The notes below the pieces were generated by a model that ran no database searches, had not been told where the DNA came from, and saw only the letters and a program-made list of their open reading frames with translations. Of a DNA stretch of 43,202 nt, positions 24,611 through 32,409 are shown piece by piece; positions within the stretch are counted from its first letter, which is position 1, and each line of letters starts with the position of its first letter. Both the position numbers and the translations under genes were made by a program. The stretch comes from Ligilactobacillus pobuzihii E100301 = KCTC 13174. Its GTDB lineage: Bacteria; Bacillota; Bacilli; Lactobacillales; Lactobacillaceae. Location: assembly GCF_000349725.1 (NCBI RefSeq), contig NZ_KB714703.1, positions 92,674 to 135,875 of the forward strand, read 5' to 3'.

Positions 24611-25627
24611 CTAACTTGATACTGAAATAGCATTTAGAACTTTTTCTCTGTATTCAACAGCTTTTTGCATACTGCTAAATTTTTTGTCAATTATCGTTTT
24701 ACCTTTGTAGCATATTCTTGATCTCCATTTACCTGACTTTTTATCAAAATTAACGCCAACATGTCCTGATGTATTGCGCTTGCTTTTACATCTTGTGATA
24801 TTCGCTCTATCTTTTGCATTGCCGGAATAATTAGGAATATCGCTCGTTTCCCTTTTAAATGATTTGCCTTTGGCGATTGATAAAACAGTATGCCTGTCAG
24901 CTTCATACTTGTTCATAATTTTTGTTGTTGGGGTTCCATTTATGAAATCAAGCTTTATCTGTCTCGCTTTTTCTGGGGTTATTTGTGTATTCCAGCTTTT
25001 AGATCCTTGTATTACTAGGCCCATTCTTTTAGCGTGTTGTTTGTTTTCTTCAGCTGTAACCCATTCAAGATTAGAAACTCGGTTGTTTTTCTTATCACCA
25101 TCCTTATGATTTACTTGCGGTAAATTGTTAGGATTAGGTATGAATGCACTAGCTACTAGCCTATGAAGATATATCGGCTTGCTTTTATAGTTAAGAGCTA
25201 GGTAACCATGGCCGTTGTTTTGAAAACTGATTAGTCTATATTCTGAATATGTCATCGTATCTTTTTGATAATTTCTGATGTTTGATCGAACCCGCCCCAA
25301 ATTTGAGACTTCATAATTCGCAAAGGAAAATCTCCAGGTCTCTCCTGGCAAATTGTTAAATTTAATTTCTCTATTAAACGTGTCAGCAACAAGAATGTTC
25401 ATTCGGTGCTGCTTTATCTTATGCTTTGCATCAGTTAAACCGTAAACGTAGTATCCACCATCTACGGGCCTATAAGTTGGCTTGAGTTTCCTTGCCGGAG
25501 TATATACAGTGCTCCCCCAACGATTTGAATATTTGTGTGGTAAGCTGACTATTTCACCATTTACATTTATTTTGTATAGTCCTTCGTACCCCTTAATATC
25601 TTTCCAGATTTGTTTCATCAATTTCAT
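24611..25627 (-). CDS. HNH homing endonuclease with NUMOD4 and AP2-like parts
   Basis: 338 residues. Two NUMOD4-like segments (IWKDIKGYEGLYKINVNGEI at 6-25; ETWRFSFANYEVSNLGRVRS near 96-115), an HNH core (LHRLVASAFIPNP, QVNHKDGDKKNNRVSNLEWV, about 155-190), a possible HTH, and an AP2-like C-terminus (NTSGHVGVNFDKKSGKW). Free-standing mobile gene: it starts inside the end of the upstream nuclease gene (35-base overlap) with a weak ribosome site, and separates it from ssb. It would copy itself into alleles lacking it. Confidence 0.92.
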   Translation of the reverse strand: MKLMKQIWKDIKGYEGLYKINVNGEIVSLPHKYSNRWGSTVYTPARKLKPTYRPVDGGYYVYGLTDAKHKIKQHRMNILVADTFNREIKFNNLPGETWRFSFANYEVSNLGRVRSNIRNYQKDTMTYSEYRLISFQNNGHGYLALNYKSKPIYLHRLVASAFIPNPNNLPQVNHKDGDKKNNRVSNLEWVTAEENKQHAKRMGLVIQGSKSWNTQITPEKARQIKLDFINGTPTTKIMNKYEADRHTVLSIAKGKSFKRETSDIPNYSGNAKDRANITRCKSKRNTSGHVGVNFDKKSGKWRSRICYKGKTIIDKKFSSMQKAVEYREKVLNAISVSS

Positions 25628-26312
25628 CCATTCTTTTTCTTGTCATAATATGCAGCTTAATCAAGTCATCTTCTGATAAATAAACTGGTTTAATATGGTA
25701 TTTGTTGCAAAAGTTATTTATTCCAATTTTGTGCTGTTCTGGATGGTGCCGGTCTCCACACAAACACATGAGTGGCAGTTTTCTATGATCGACCATCTTT
25801 CTACTACGATTTCCAACTGCTCTATAATGCGCAATTTGAGAATTATTCTTGCCACAAACCATGCACCGTCGATGTTTGCAGCATTGATACAAGAAATAAC
25901 TCTCATCTCGTGGTAATAGCTCATAACCTTGTTTAAATGGAACAGACCAACTAAACATAAAATCGATTACTATATCCAGCAGCTTATTAGCATCTGAAAC
26001 ACTGTTCTTGGTGTTATCTGCTAAGCTGATTTCTGCACCATCATTTTCAATTGAATAAGCGGTGTAGAAGTAGTCTTTAAGAAATTCTTTCATTGGTGCG
26101 CCTGACCAGACTTCAATGTCCTGACATAAAGCAAAGAACAATTTGCGTTGTGCAGGTCGCGCCTTGCGTGGGTCAACGATCTCAATTCTTGCGTGTATCT
26201 TGCTTAGATTGCCGTTGTACATCGTTTTAAGGTGTTCTAGGTTAATTGGCTGTCTCACTTTAATAAGCAGCTCATTGCCCTTTATTTTTGATATAAAAGC
26301 AGGTTTCCACAT
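25593..26312 (-). CDS. Putative HNHc nuclease (HNHc_6 type)
   Basis: 239 residues. N-terminal half IVDPRKARPAQRKLFFALCQ, C-terminal CMVCGKNNSQIAHYRAV, LPLMCLCGDRHHPEQH giving paired Cys and His residues of an HNH-type zinc nuclease. This family accompanies ERF and SSB in phage recombination cassettes. The extreme 3' end overlaps the homing endonuclease start. Confidence 0.85.
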   Translation of the reverse strand: MWKPAFISKIKGNELLIKVRQPINLEHLKTMYNGNLSKIHARIEIVDPRKARPAQRKLFFALCQDIEVWSGAPMKEFLKDYFYTAYSIENDGAEISLADNTKNSVSDANKLLDIVIDFMFSWSVPFKQGYELLPRDESYFLYQCCKHRRCMVCGKNNSQIAHYRAVGNRSRKMVDHRKLPLMCLCGDRHHPEQHKIGINNFCNKYHIKPVYLSEDDLIKLHIMTRKRMDEIDETNLERY

Positions 26313-26316
26313 CTAA

Positions 26317-26988
26317 TCACTTCTTGTTATCGTTTTGTACTTGCTTTTTCATAGCTTCAGCTAAACGGACTAAAACAGTAGCTTGTTGATTTGAATTGCC
26401 GTTTTTATATTCGTCTGTGTTTTTAGCTTGATCAACCAGCCCTTTTTGTACGTCTTTTTGATCAGCACCTAATGTTTCAGCAATTTGTCCGACAAACGTT
26501 TTAAACAATTTACCTTTGTTTTGGACTGTGTTTTGCTCCTGACTACTCATCTGAATTTTGGGCTTAGCAGTGTTTTTCTTTTTTGGTGCTGGTTTATTGT
26601 TCTGTTTGTGATAACCATTAGAATCTGCATCTTTGGTGTCATCAATCAGAAACAAACCATTCAAAGCGTATTTGCGTGCATACGATGAAGCTGTTCCTGT
26701 AATTTGTGAGCCGTCCATACCCTTCTTAGTTTCAGATTCACGTGCATAGGCTGTTACAATCTGTTCTTCATCTTCAGCTCTGAAAGTTGCCGTGGCTTTG
26801 ATGTAGTGCCAATCGCCAACCAGCAAAGGCTCATCGGTCAATGTTAAGGTTGCTTCGTTTTCTTTTAGCAAAGGCTTAACGGCGTTTAGAATATCTTCAG
26901 CACTGCGATAAGCATAGTTACCAAAATTATTCCATTGACCTTTAGGAGCAACTAATTGGCTTTGAATATTCATTAGTGCATTGCTCAT
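26317..26988 (-). CDS. erf: ERF-family single-strand annealing recombinase
   Basis: 223 residues. MNIQSQLVAPKGQWNNFGNY, YRSAEDILNAVKPLL and GSQITGTASSYARKYALNGL are the ERF family signature; the C-terminal third is a Lys/Gln-rich tail. Anneals single strands during phage recombination with the neighbouring SSB and nuclease. Confidence 0.95.
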   Translation of the reverse strand: MSNALMNIQSQLVAPKGQWNNFGNYAYRSAEDILNAVKPLLKENEATLTLTDEPLLVGDWHYIKATATFRAEDEEQIVTAYARESETKKGMDGSQITGTASSYARKYALNGLFLIDDTKDADSNGYHKQNNKPAPKKKNTAKPKIQMSSQEQNTVQNKGKLFKTFVGQIAETLGADQKDVQKGLVDQAKNTDEYKNGNSNQQATVLVRLAEAMKKQVQNDNKK

Positions 26989-27263
26989 TATTCTTCCTCC
27001 TCAATAAACGGTGTTCGCATTGCTTCATGTCTGATCTGATGTTCTGCAAACTCGAACACGTCTCGCATTTTGTTAACCGCAAATTCTTTTTCGTCAAGTG
27101 TGAAACCATCGCCAAAGTCCAACTGATCTAACTTATTTTCAGTTCTGCGTAAATACTTGATAGCTTTCTCAGGTGTGCCTTTTTTGTGGGATTCATTAAT
27201 TTCGTATTTGCAGCTGTCAACCATCATTCGGGCAAACTGTTGTAAATTATCTGTTGATGTCAT
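26988..27263 (-). CDS. Hypothetical protein, 91 residues
   Basis: Helical, charged protein (KAIKYLRRTENKLDQLDFGD, EFAEHQIRHEAMR) directly before erf, sharing one base with its ATG region. Probably part of the recombination cassette by position. No family recognised. Confidence 0.72.
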   Translation of the reverse strand: MTSTDNLQQFARMMVDSCKYEINESHKKGTPEKAIKYLRRTENKLDQLDFGDGFTLDEKEFAVNKMRDVFEFAEHQIRHEAMRTPFIEEEE

Positions 27264-27540
27264 ATTCGTAACCTCCGTTGTCTTCGATCGTGTCGATTGC
27301 CATATCTAAATCAACCACACGTCCATCAAACTTATCGTTGCAATATTCAACTAAGTTGTGTATTACAACTAAGCCGTCATCAGTCATCCAAACTTCTTCA
27401 TCTGGCGTGATTTCAGTACCGTAAAAATCATAAACAGTCTTCGGCGGCTTAGGATAATTGCATTTAACAAATTGGTGTTGCCATAAGTTTCTGTTTTGTT
27501 CATCTTGAATCTGGTCAAGATACATGTCGTTAACTGTCAT
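27247..27540 (-). CDS. Hypothetical acidic protein, 97 residues
   Basis: MTVNDMYLDQIQDEQNRNLW, then YPKPPKTVYDFYGTEITPDE and many Asp/Glu. Overlaps both neighbours. No family recognised. Confidence 0.7.
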   Translation of the reverse strand: MTVNDMYLDQIQDEQNRNLWQHQFVKCNYPKPPKTVYDFYGTEITPDEEVWMTDDGLVVIHNLVEYCNDKFDGRVVDLDMAIDTIEDNGGYEYDINR

Positions 27541-27737
27541 ACGCTCGCCATTCTTTCTGGTAAATGTTTATTGCCATATCCATAAGCAACCCACCAAACA
27601 CGATTTTGTTGTTCGTCAGTAACATCGCTGTTTGCCTTTTCAATCTCGATGCACAATCTGGTAAAGTGATCATCGCTCATTGTTTTATCGGCAAAGTCCA
27701 GGAATTTAATAATCAAATCTGCTTCATGCTTTTTCAT
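27537..27737 (-). CDS. Hypothetical protein, 66 residues
   Basis: ATG 27737 chosen for the GGGGG before it; the longer frame upstream is the shadow of the next gene. MKKHEADLIIKFLDFADKTM, RVWWVAYGYGNKHL. No family recognised. Confidence 0.62.
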   Translation of the reverse strand: MKKHEADLIIKFLDFADKTMSDDHFTRLCIEIEKANSDVTDEQQNRVWWVAYGYGNKHLPERMASV

Positions 27738-27915
27738 GCTGCGCCCCCTGTTCTTCAAATAAAGCAAGTTTGTTCTTCCAATCTTTTGTTTGTTCTTCAG
27801 AAAGTTCATCACCATGTAATGCAAGAAATGCACGCATGAATGAGATGCGTTCAGCTGATGTAGACCTTAGTGCAATTTGTTTCTTTGCATCTTCATATTT
27901 TTCTCTAACTGTCAT
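27724..27915 (-). CDS. Hypothetical helical protein, 63 residues
   Basis: ATG 27915 with GGAG six bases upstream. MTVREKYEDAKKQIALRSTS, AFLALHGDELSEEQTKDW. Overlaps the next gene by 14 bases. No family recognised. Confidence 0.62.
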   Translation of the reverse strand: MTVREKYEDAKKQIALRSTSAERISFMRAFLALHGDELSEEQTKDWKNKLALFEEQGAQHEKA

Positions 27916-27969
27916 AATTAACTCCAATCTGGTATAATTACCTTGAAAATATTTTTGATATGATTCTGT

Positions 27970-28122
27970 TTAGTCGTGATTGCCGTCACGGCTATTTTTT
28001 TCTCTACGACATATTGCGTTGATCTCAGGCACAACCTTAATCAGCCCGATTATTCCGCTCAAAATGACGACCACCGCCATAATGCTTAACACTGTTACCT
28101 GAATTATCATTGCTATGCTCAC
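27970..28122 (-). CDS. Tiny membrane protein, 50 residues, overlapping frame
   Basis: GTG 28122 with AAAGGAG and an 8-base spacer; the site lies inside the neighbouring 60-codon gene in another frame. MSIAMIIQVTVLSIMAVVVI plus LSGIIGLIKVV is a membrane segment followed by a polar tail (CRREKNSRDGNHD). Function unknown. Confidence 0.55.
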   Translation of the reverse strand: MSIAMIIQVTVLSIMAVVVILSGIIGLIKVVPEINAICRREKNSRDGNHD

Positions 28123-28219
28123 GTTGATATCTCCTTTCTTCCCAATCACTTTCTAGTTGATCTAAACTAACCAGCAAGACCATCACTAGAAAAACCAGTA
28201 GAATGTCTATAACACTCAT
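28037..28219 (-). CDS. Tiny membrane protein, 60 residues
   Basis: ATG 28219, with GGAGG about 13 bases and GAAG nearer upstream. N-terminal membrane segment IDILLVFLVMVLLVSL then a charged tail (QLESDWEERRYQREHS, HYGGGRHFERNNRAD). Shares 86 bases with the 50-codon ORF in another frame. Function unknown. Confidence 0.55.
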   Translation of the reverse strand: MSVIDILLVFLVMVLLVSLDQLESDWEERRYQREHSNDNSGNSVKHYGGGRHFERNNRAD

Positions 28220-28226
28220 TTATGTC

Positions 28227-28319
28227 TCACTTCCTCCATCTGTTTTTTAAATATCCAATGATCGGTACAATAATGCTATAAGCGACCACCGTAACGATCA
28301 CCGTTTCTAGTGGCGTCAT
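28227..28319 (-). CDS. Tiny membrane protein, 30 residues
   Basis: ATG 28319 overlaps the upstream stop as ATGA, with AAGGAG at good distance. MTPLETVIVTVVAYSIIVPI is almost all membrane segment, ending YLKNRWRK. Too short for automatic ORF finding, but the coupling and ribosome site support it. Confidence 0.6.
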   Translation of the reverse strand: MTPLETVIVTVVAYSIIVPIIGYLKNRWRK

Positions 28320-28615
28320 GCCCCGCTCCTTTCTGGGATATACTCATCATTCCAAATCTCAAACTGCTGCATCCACTCGTCGATACGATCGACCTTGTAG
28401 CGCACCATTCCGTCAACCACAAATGTTGGTGGTGCTAATGGCTTGATTTTTTCTTTAAAAGTTGTGGCAGAGATGCCTAGGTACTTACATAGTTGTTTTT
28501 GGTTAAGATAACCAGTTGCAAGGTTGCCGTTAAGTTCTTCATCTAAACGATCGTTGAACTTTTTACTAATGTCCTTTGCCACTTTAGTAGCGACTAGATT
28601 GTCAAAATCTGACAT
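28316..28615 (-). CDS. HTH (excisionase/MerR-like) DNA-binding protein
   Basis: 99 residues from ATG 28615 (AAAGGAG). C-terminal half LNQKQLCKYLGISATTFKEK ... VDGMVRYKVDRIDEWM is the HTH_17/excisionase pattern. Could be an excisionase or an early regulator; distance from the integrase (5 kb) argues for caution. Confidence 0.78.
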   Translation of the reverse strand: MSDFDNLVATKVAKDISKKFNDRLDEELNGNLATGYLNQKQLCKYLGISATTFKEKIKPLAPPTFVVDGMVRYKVDRIDEWMQQFEIWNDEYIPERSGA

Positions 28616-28648
28616 TAGATCACTCCTTTTCATTAAAATTAATTGATT

Positions 28649-28677
28649 TTATTTTGTTATTCTTATTCATCTATAAT
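28649..28677 (+). promoter_or_regulatory. Possible promoter for the DUF2513 gene
   Basis: TATAAT at 28672-28677, 31 bases before the ATG of the only rightward early gene. No good -35 box lies 17 bases upstream, so support is partial. Confidence 0.35.
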
Positions 28678-28708
28678 TAATCCAACTCATGTAAAAGAGG
28701 TGAAATCA

Positions 28709-29086
28709 ATGAGATTAAATCCTGATTGCGTAAGAGATATTCTTCTATCAGTCGAGAAGCATTCAACAATTGAAAAGCGGACTCATTTGTCTGACTTCGA
28801 AAGCGACAAGCTGATAGAAAAATACGGGCTAGAGCGTCTTTTGTATCATGTTCGCTATTGCAACGAAGCTGGGCTGTTTTCTGACTTAGACTCTTATGAG
28901 GATGAGTTTGATATAAAAGACTTATCTCCTAGTGGCCATTCTTTTTTAAGCAATATTCGAAAAGATGCTAATTGGGAACAAACAAAGAATGTTGCTCAAA
29001 AAATAGGCTCATTTTCATTAGATGCTTTAAAAAACATTGCTTCCGGAGTAACTACAGCTGCAATTAATCACCATCTAGGCCTTTGA
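28709..29086 (+). CDS. DUF2513 family protein
   Basis: 125 residues from ATG 28709 (AGAGGTG). MRLNPDCVRDILLSVEKHST, LIEKYGLERLLYHVRYCNEA, and LSPSGHSFLSNIRKD match DUF2513. It alone is transcribed rightward within the leftward early operon, suggesting expression in the lysogen. Function unknown. Its 3' end overlaps a leftward small gene by 23 bases. Confidence 0.88.
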   Translation: MRLNPDCVRDILLSVEKHSTIEKRTHLSDFESDKLIEKYGLERLLYHVRYCNEAGLFSDLDSYEDEFDIKDLSPSGHSFLSNIRKDANWEQTKNVAQKIGSFSLDALKNIASGVTTAAINHHLGL

Positions 29087-29234
29087 CTTGAGCGTCTATT
29101 TTTAAGGTCACTTCTGTTCTAGAACCGTTGCTCCAGTCTCTATTGATATTGATTGATTTGACCTTTCTCAATTCAAGGCCATCAATCAATATTTTTTTAC
29201 CTTCAAGCGAAATATGATTTATATCTTCCTTCAT
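29064..29234 (-). CDS. Small conserved-type phage protein, 56 residues
   Basis: ATG 29234 with AAAGGAAG. MKEDINHISLEGKKILIDGL, SINRDWSNGSRTEVTLKID: a beta-rich pattern like the small I-D-G ... E-V-T-L-x-I-D phage proteins. Runs tail-to-tail into DUF2513. Function unknown. Confidence 0.7.
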   Translation of the reverse strand: MKEDINHISLEGKKILIDGLELRKVKSININRDWSNGSRTEVTLKIDAQVKGLDGD

Positions 29235-29277
29235 TTCTGTTCTTCCTTTCTAATATTCCTTGTTCCAAACTTGCTAT

Positions 29278-29841
29278 TTATTCTGGTTGTGTTAATGGAA
29301 ATCCTTTTGAGTTTTCCCATTTGTTCAACGTGTCTAAAGTAGTTAAACGGTCTTTAACTCTCCATGCTTCAAAAGATGAAATAGTTAAGGAATTTACAAA
29401 TCTCAAAGCGTTGTTATAATCAATTCTTCTAATTTCGGTATAAACATCAGTGTTAAAATGTTCCTTTAGCGCATGCCAAATCGTTGATCTAAACTGTCCA
29501 ATTTTTTTATTAAGATAATCTCCGCCACCGTAATTTTTACCGTGATTGTTTTCAATCCATGCTCTTGCGAATTTATTCGATAGTGCTGTAACTACTTTGC
29601 GAACTTGTCTTAACTGTCCTCGTGAGAGATAAACATTATCTACATTCTGTTCAACAAGATGTCTGGTTTCTTGGTTGTTCTTATTTGATTCCTCTGCAAT
29701 ATCCTCAACGTGTTTAGCAGTCTTTTTCATTTCCTTTTCGATACCCTCGACGTGGTTGATTACATCGACTAAGATTTCTCCTTGCTTGTTTTGTGCGACT
29801 AAAGCTTGCTTAGCCGCTTGCATTGATGTTACTTCTTTCAT
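29278..29841 (-). CDS. ORF6C-domain antirepressor-type protein
   Basis: 187 residues. Residues about 70-150 (SRGQLRQVRKVVTALSNKFA, GGDYLNKKIGQFRSTIWHAL) are the ORF6C domain of phage antirepressors; residues 20-65 are coiled coil. No N-terminal ORF6N, BRO or AntA domain, so it is a stand-alone ORF6C protein. Likely binds DNA or repressor to favour lytic growth. Confidence 0.85.
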   Translation of the reverse strand: MKEVTSMQAAKQALVAQNKQGEILVDVINHVEGIEKEMKKTAKHVEDIAEESNKNNQETRHLVEQNVDNVYLSRGQLRQVRKVVTALSNKFARAWIENNHGKNYGGGDYLNKKIGQFRSTIWHALKEHFNTDVYTEIRRIDYNNALRFVNSLTISSFEAWRVKDRLTTLDTLNKWENSKGFPLTQPE

Positions 29842-30818
29842 TCTGTAAACTTCCCTTCTATTATTTTTCTGTCATGTTGTGGCAATATCTTGCGCATGTC
29901 GTCAATAAACCCTTGCAACGTGTCTAATAAATCTTCAGTTTCTTCCACGGTTGAAGTCATTGGATCGTCCGCAAAAAAGTTTTTATATCTTAAAGCTGAA
30001 AGCTTAGTATCAAACAATTCTTTGAGCTGATCGTTAAGCAACATGATATTTGAACCTGCATCAATCGATTGCCTAACATTACTGCGTTGTTTTTCTAAAT
30101 TATCGATTTTTTGTTGCAGTTCTTCGTACTCTTGACCTTTAGAACTCATTTCTGAAAGTTTGCCGTTCAATTTATCGATTTCACTTTGAAGTTCGCCGTT
30201 CCTGTTTCTTAGGATACTGACTGTTTGAGCTTGCTGCTTTAATTGCTCATAGTCATCAGGCTTAACTTCTTTAGTAACTGTTTTCTCCACCACTTCAGGC
30301 TTAGGCTTATTCTTAACTTGTTGCTCCAAAGCACTGATCGTGTCTGCTTTCTCACTAAGCAGTCCGTCCAGCGTCTTGTTGGCTTCTTCGGACTGCTTGA
30401 GCTTGCGCTCCAATTCTTTATATTCTTTGTGAGTAGTGATGTCGCCATCGAGTACCCTTTGAACTGCTTCAGGTTTTGCCGATTTCTGCAAAACATCTTT
30501 TTTTAACGTTTTTGGTGCATTACCAAAATTAGCTATTTGCTGAGTGTTTTCTAGATTTCTAGAAAACTTAAATTCATTGATCCAAAAATAAACATCATTT
30601 CTGTCAAGGCCTACTGATTCACACCATTTAACAAATACGCCTTTATAATGATTGGCTAATTCTTTTTGAGTTTCATACAATTCTTTGCCCATTTGGTATC
30701 TCGTATCTTGAGCAATGCTATTCATATTTGACAATTTATGCTTTAAAAACTTAGCCGTGGAATCATCTACCAAAGAATAATCAAAATCGCTTGCCGAATA
30801 ATTTTCTAGTTCCTGCAC
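29838..30818 (-). CDS. DUF3102-like coiled-coil protein
   Basis: 326 residues. Residues about 25-130 (YQMGKELYETQKELANHYKG, FVKWCESVGLDRNDVYFWIN) match the DUF3102/plasmid-ParB-like helical region; 130-240 is a long coiled coil. In phages this type is found in early operons beside antirepressors. Function unknown; overlaps neighbours at both ends. Confidence 0.75.
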   Translation of the reverse strand: MQELENYSASDFDYSLVDDSTAKFLKHKLSNMNSIAQDTRYQMGKELYETQKELANHYKGVFVKWCESVGLDRNDVYFWINEFKFSRNLENTQQIANFGNAPKTLKKDVLQKSAKPEAVQRVLDGDITTHKEYKELERKLKQSEEANKTLDGLLSEKADTISALEQQVKNKPKPEVVEKTVTKEVKPDDYEQLKQQAQTVSILRNRNGELQSEIDKLNGKLSEMSSKGQEYEELQQKIDNLEKQRSNVRQSIDAGSNIMLLNDQLKELFDTKLSALRYKNFFADDPMTSTVEETEDLLDTLQGFIDDMRKILPQHDRKIIEGKFTE

Positions 30819-31285
30819 TTTTTAACCTCCTCATCTGGAAAGACTTCTATAATTCTTTTTTTGACCATGTCATCTATTTGTTTGTTGGTATATCGGCAAA
30901 CTGAAATTCCGTATACTTGCCATAATGCAATATCCCTTATTTTGTCTTTTAGATAGTGTTTTCCAGATTCGTGCTCAGGACCATCAATTTCATAATCAAT
31001 TTTTTCTTTTGAATCATAGAAATCTGCGGTGTATTTTTTGGACCAATATTTTTCATATCCGCCTTTACCAGTTCCAAATACAACTTGTTGTTGCAGTGTA
31101 GGGAACATGATGTGAAACATCTGTTCATATTTGGTTCTTTCAGTTCTAGGTGGAATTTTTCTATTTGGGTCTTCAGATATAAGCAAAGCATCGAGCCCCA
31201 CATCCATCATTTGTGGACCAATAGCCTCCCAAACAATTTCTGAGTAAATTAATTGTTGCCGCTCGCTCAACTCAATTTCTTGCAC
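30806..31285 (-). CDS. Putative DUF559/VSR-fold nuclease
   Basis: 159 residues from GTG 31285, chosen for AAAGGAGG eight bases upstream. C-terminal half YTADFYDSKEKIDYEIDGPE, H, then KDKIRDIALWQVYGISVCRY fits the DUF559/VSR endonuclease pattern (D-F, E-x-D-G, H, R-D, G-I-x-V-x-R). N-terminal 60 residues unknown. Second gene of the early operon, next to cro; candidate exclusion or host-takeover nuclease (inference). Confidence 0.65.
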   Translation of the reverse strand: MQEIELSERQQLIYSEIVWEAIGPQMMDVGLDALLISEDPNRKIPPRTERTKYEQMFHIMFPTLQQQVVFGTGKGGYEKYWSKKYTADFYDSKEKIDYEIDGPEHESGKHYLKDKIRDIALWQVYGISVCRYTNKQIDDMVKKRIIEVFPDEEVKKCRN

Positions 31286-31301
31286 TTTGTCCGCCTCCTT
31301 T

Positions 31302-31553
31302 CTATGCTTCATTAACTAATTTCGGTTTTTCCGAAGTTGGTGACAAAAAAATATCATCTACTCTAATGTTTAACGCTTCAGCAAGAGATTCGAGATTTTC
31401 ATATTTCGCTTTTCTCAACGCTGATAGATCTTGTTCATATAAAGCGATTGTTCTATCAGTTATTTTTGAACGCTTAGAAAGTTCAGTTTTGGACATACCA
31501 CGAATTCCACGCCATTGACGTAAAGTAAATTTTTCTTGTTTTATATCTTGCAT
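31302..31553 (-). CDS. cro: Cro-like repressor
   Basis: 83 residues from ATG 31553 (AAAGGAGG). HTH_3: TLRQWRGIRGMSKTELSKRS, KITDRTIALYEQ. First leftward gene, divergent from the CI-type gene across three operators. Its last codons (SEKPKLVNEA) contain a fourth perfect operator copy. Likely shuts down the cI promoter and its own. Confidence 0.88.
   Translation of the reverse strand: MQDIKQEKFTLRQWRGIRGMSKTELSKRSKITDRTIALYEQDLSALRKAKYENLESLAEALNIRVDDIFLSPTSEKPKLVNEA
31321..31335. promoter_or_regulatory. Operator copy inside the 3' end of cro
   Basis: TTCGGTTTTTCCGAA: perfect 5-bp arms around five T, the reverse-complement form of the operator at 31588-31602. Lies about 250 bases from the main operators. 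Confidence 0.75.
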
Positions 31554-31578
31554 GTTGTCACCTCCTTTCGATATCTTT

Positions 31579-31607
31579 ATATTATCATTCGGAAAAACCG
31601 AAGTCAA
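31579..31607 (-). promoter_or_regulatory. Early (cro) promoter
   Basis: Minus strand TTGACT (31602-31607), 17-base spacer, TAATAT (31579-31584). The spacer contains a perfect operator, so bound repressor would block it. Confidence 0.85.
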
Positions 31608-31665
31608 GAACAAAATTCAGAAAATCCGAAATTGTTTTTTAAAAATATATTTCACATTTTCCGAA
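31588..31665. promoter_or_regulatory. Operator cluster of the genetic switch (three copies)
   Basis: TTCGGAAAAACCGAA (31588-31602, perfect), TTCAGAAAATCCGAA (31616-31630) and TTCACATTTTCCGAA (31651-31665). Each is 15 bp with TTCGG/CCGAA arms and five A/T between; spacing 28 and 35 bases. The first sits between -35 and -10 of the cro promoter, the third covers the -35 of the cI promoter. Confidence 0.88.
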
Positions 31666-31679
31666 GTTAATGTTATAAT
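31651..31679 (+). promoter_or_regulatory. Lysogenic (cI) promoter
   Basis: TTCACA (31651-31656), 17-base spacer, TATAAT (31674-31679), 26 bases before the repressor ATG. The third operator overlaps the -35 box. Confidence 0.85.
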
Positions 31680-31704
31680 TAAAACCATGAAAGGAGGTAT
31701 AAAC

Positions 31705-32409
31705 ATGTTCTCCACTAATCTAAAATATCTTAGAAACAAATCTGGAATGGATCAACTTACTTTAGCTAATAAGCTAGGTAGAAAAAGCGTTTCTTCTGTA
31801 AGTGAATGGGAAAAAGGCAAATACACACCTAAAGTGGGAGTTCTTGCCGATATAGCTCACATATTCAATGTAAGTCTTGAAGACTTAATGAATACCGATT
31901 TACGGAAAGAAAATAGTCAAAATAAAGTAGACATCTTTCCTATATTTAACGAGCTAACAGATGAACATAAATATGAAGTATATGATTATGCTCAATCGAA
32001 ACTAGACGAGCAAAACCATCCTAACGTGCATAATATAGAAGAATCTAAACAAAATTATACTATTGATGTTCTTGGTGCTGTGTCTGCTGGTACTGGCGAA
32101 TGGCTAGACGGCCAATCAAAAGAAACAGTTACTATCGAAGGACCGATACCTAAGTATGATTTTGCGGTACGCGTGAATGGTAATTCAATGGAGCCGACAT
32201 TTAGTGACGGTGAAATTCTATTCGTCAATAAAGTTGATGAAGCAAGAAATAATCAGTTCGTGATTGCTGAAGTGAACGGCGAAGCGTTTGTTAAAAAGCT
32301 GTTTGTTTCAATGGATGGTGTTAAGTTGATTTCTTTGAATAGAGACTATGATGACATCGTCATTCATGACTACGACGACTATCAGATCGTTGGGGTCGTT
32401 GTTCTATAA
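31705..32409 (+). CDS. CI-type repressor with S24/LexA-like peptidase domain
   Basis: 234 residues from ATG 31705 (AAGGAGG). N-terminal HTH (LRNKSGMDQLTLANKLGRKS) and C-terminal S24 domain: cleavage-site-like GAVSAGTGE, catalytic Ser in NGNSMEPTFSDGE, catalytic Lys in EAFVKKLF. Keeps the prophage silent and should self-cleave when RecA is activated by DNA damage. Confidence 0.94.
   Translation: MFSTNLKYLRNKSGMDQLTLANKLGRKSVSSVSEWEKGKYTPKVGVLADIAHIFNVSLEDLMNTDLRKENSQNKVDIFPIFNELTDEHKYEVYDYAQSKLDEQNHPNVHNIEESKQNYTIDVLGAVSAGTGEWLDGQSKETVTIEGPIPKYDFAVRVNGNSMEPTFSDGEILFVNKVDEARNNQFVIAEVNGEAFVKKLFVSMDGVKLISLNRDYDDIVIHDYDDYQIVGVVVL

Noticed and set aside
31588-31665. Spaced repeats as a CRISPR array
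   Set aside because: Three imperfect 15-bp palindromes with irregular spacing between divergent repressor genes are operators, not CRISPR. No array or cas gene is present in the window.
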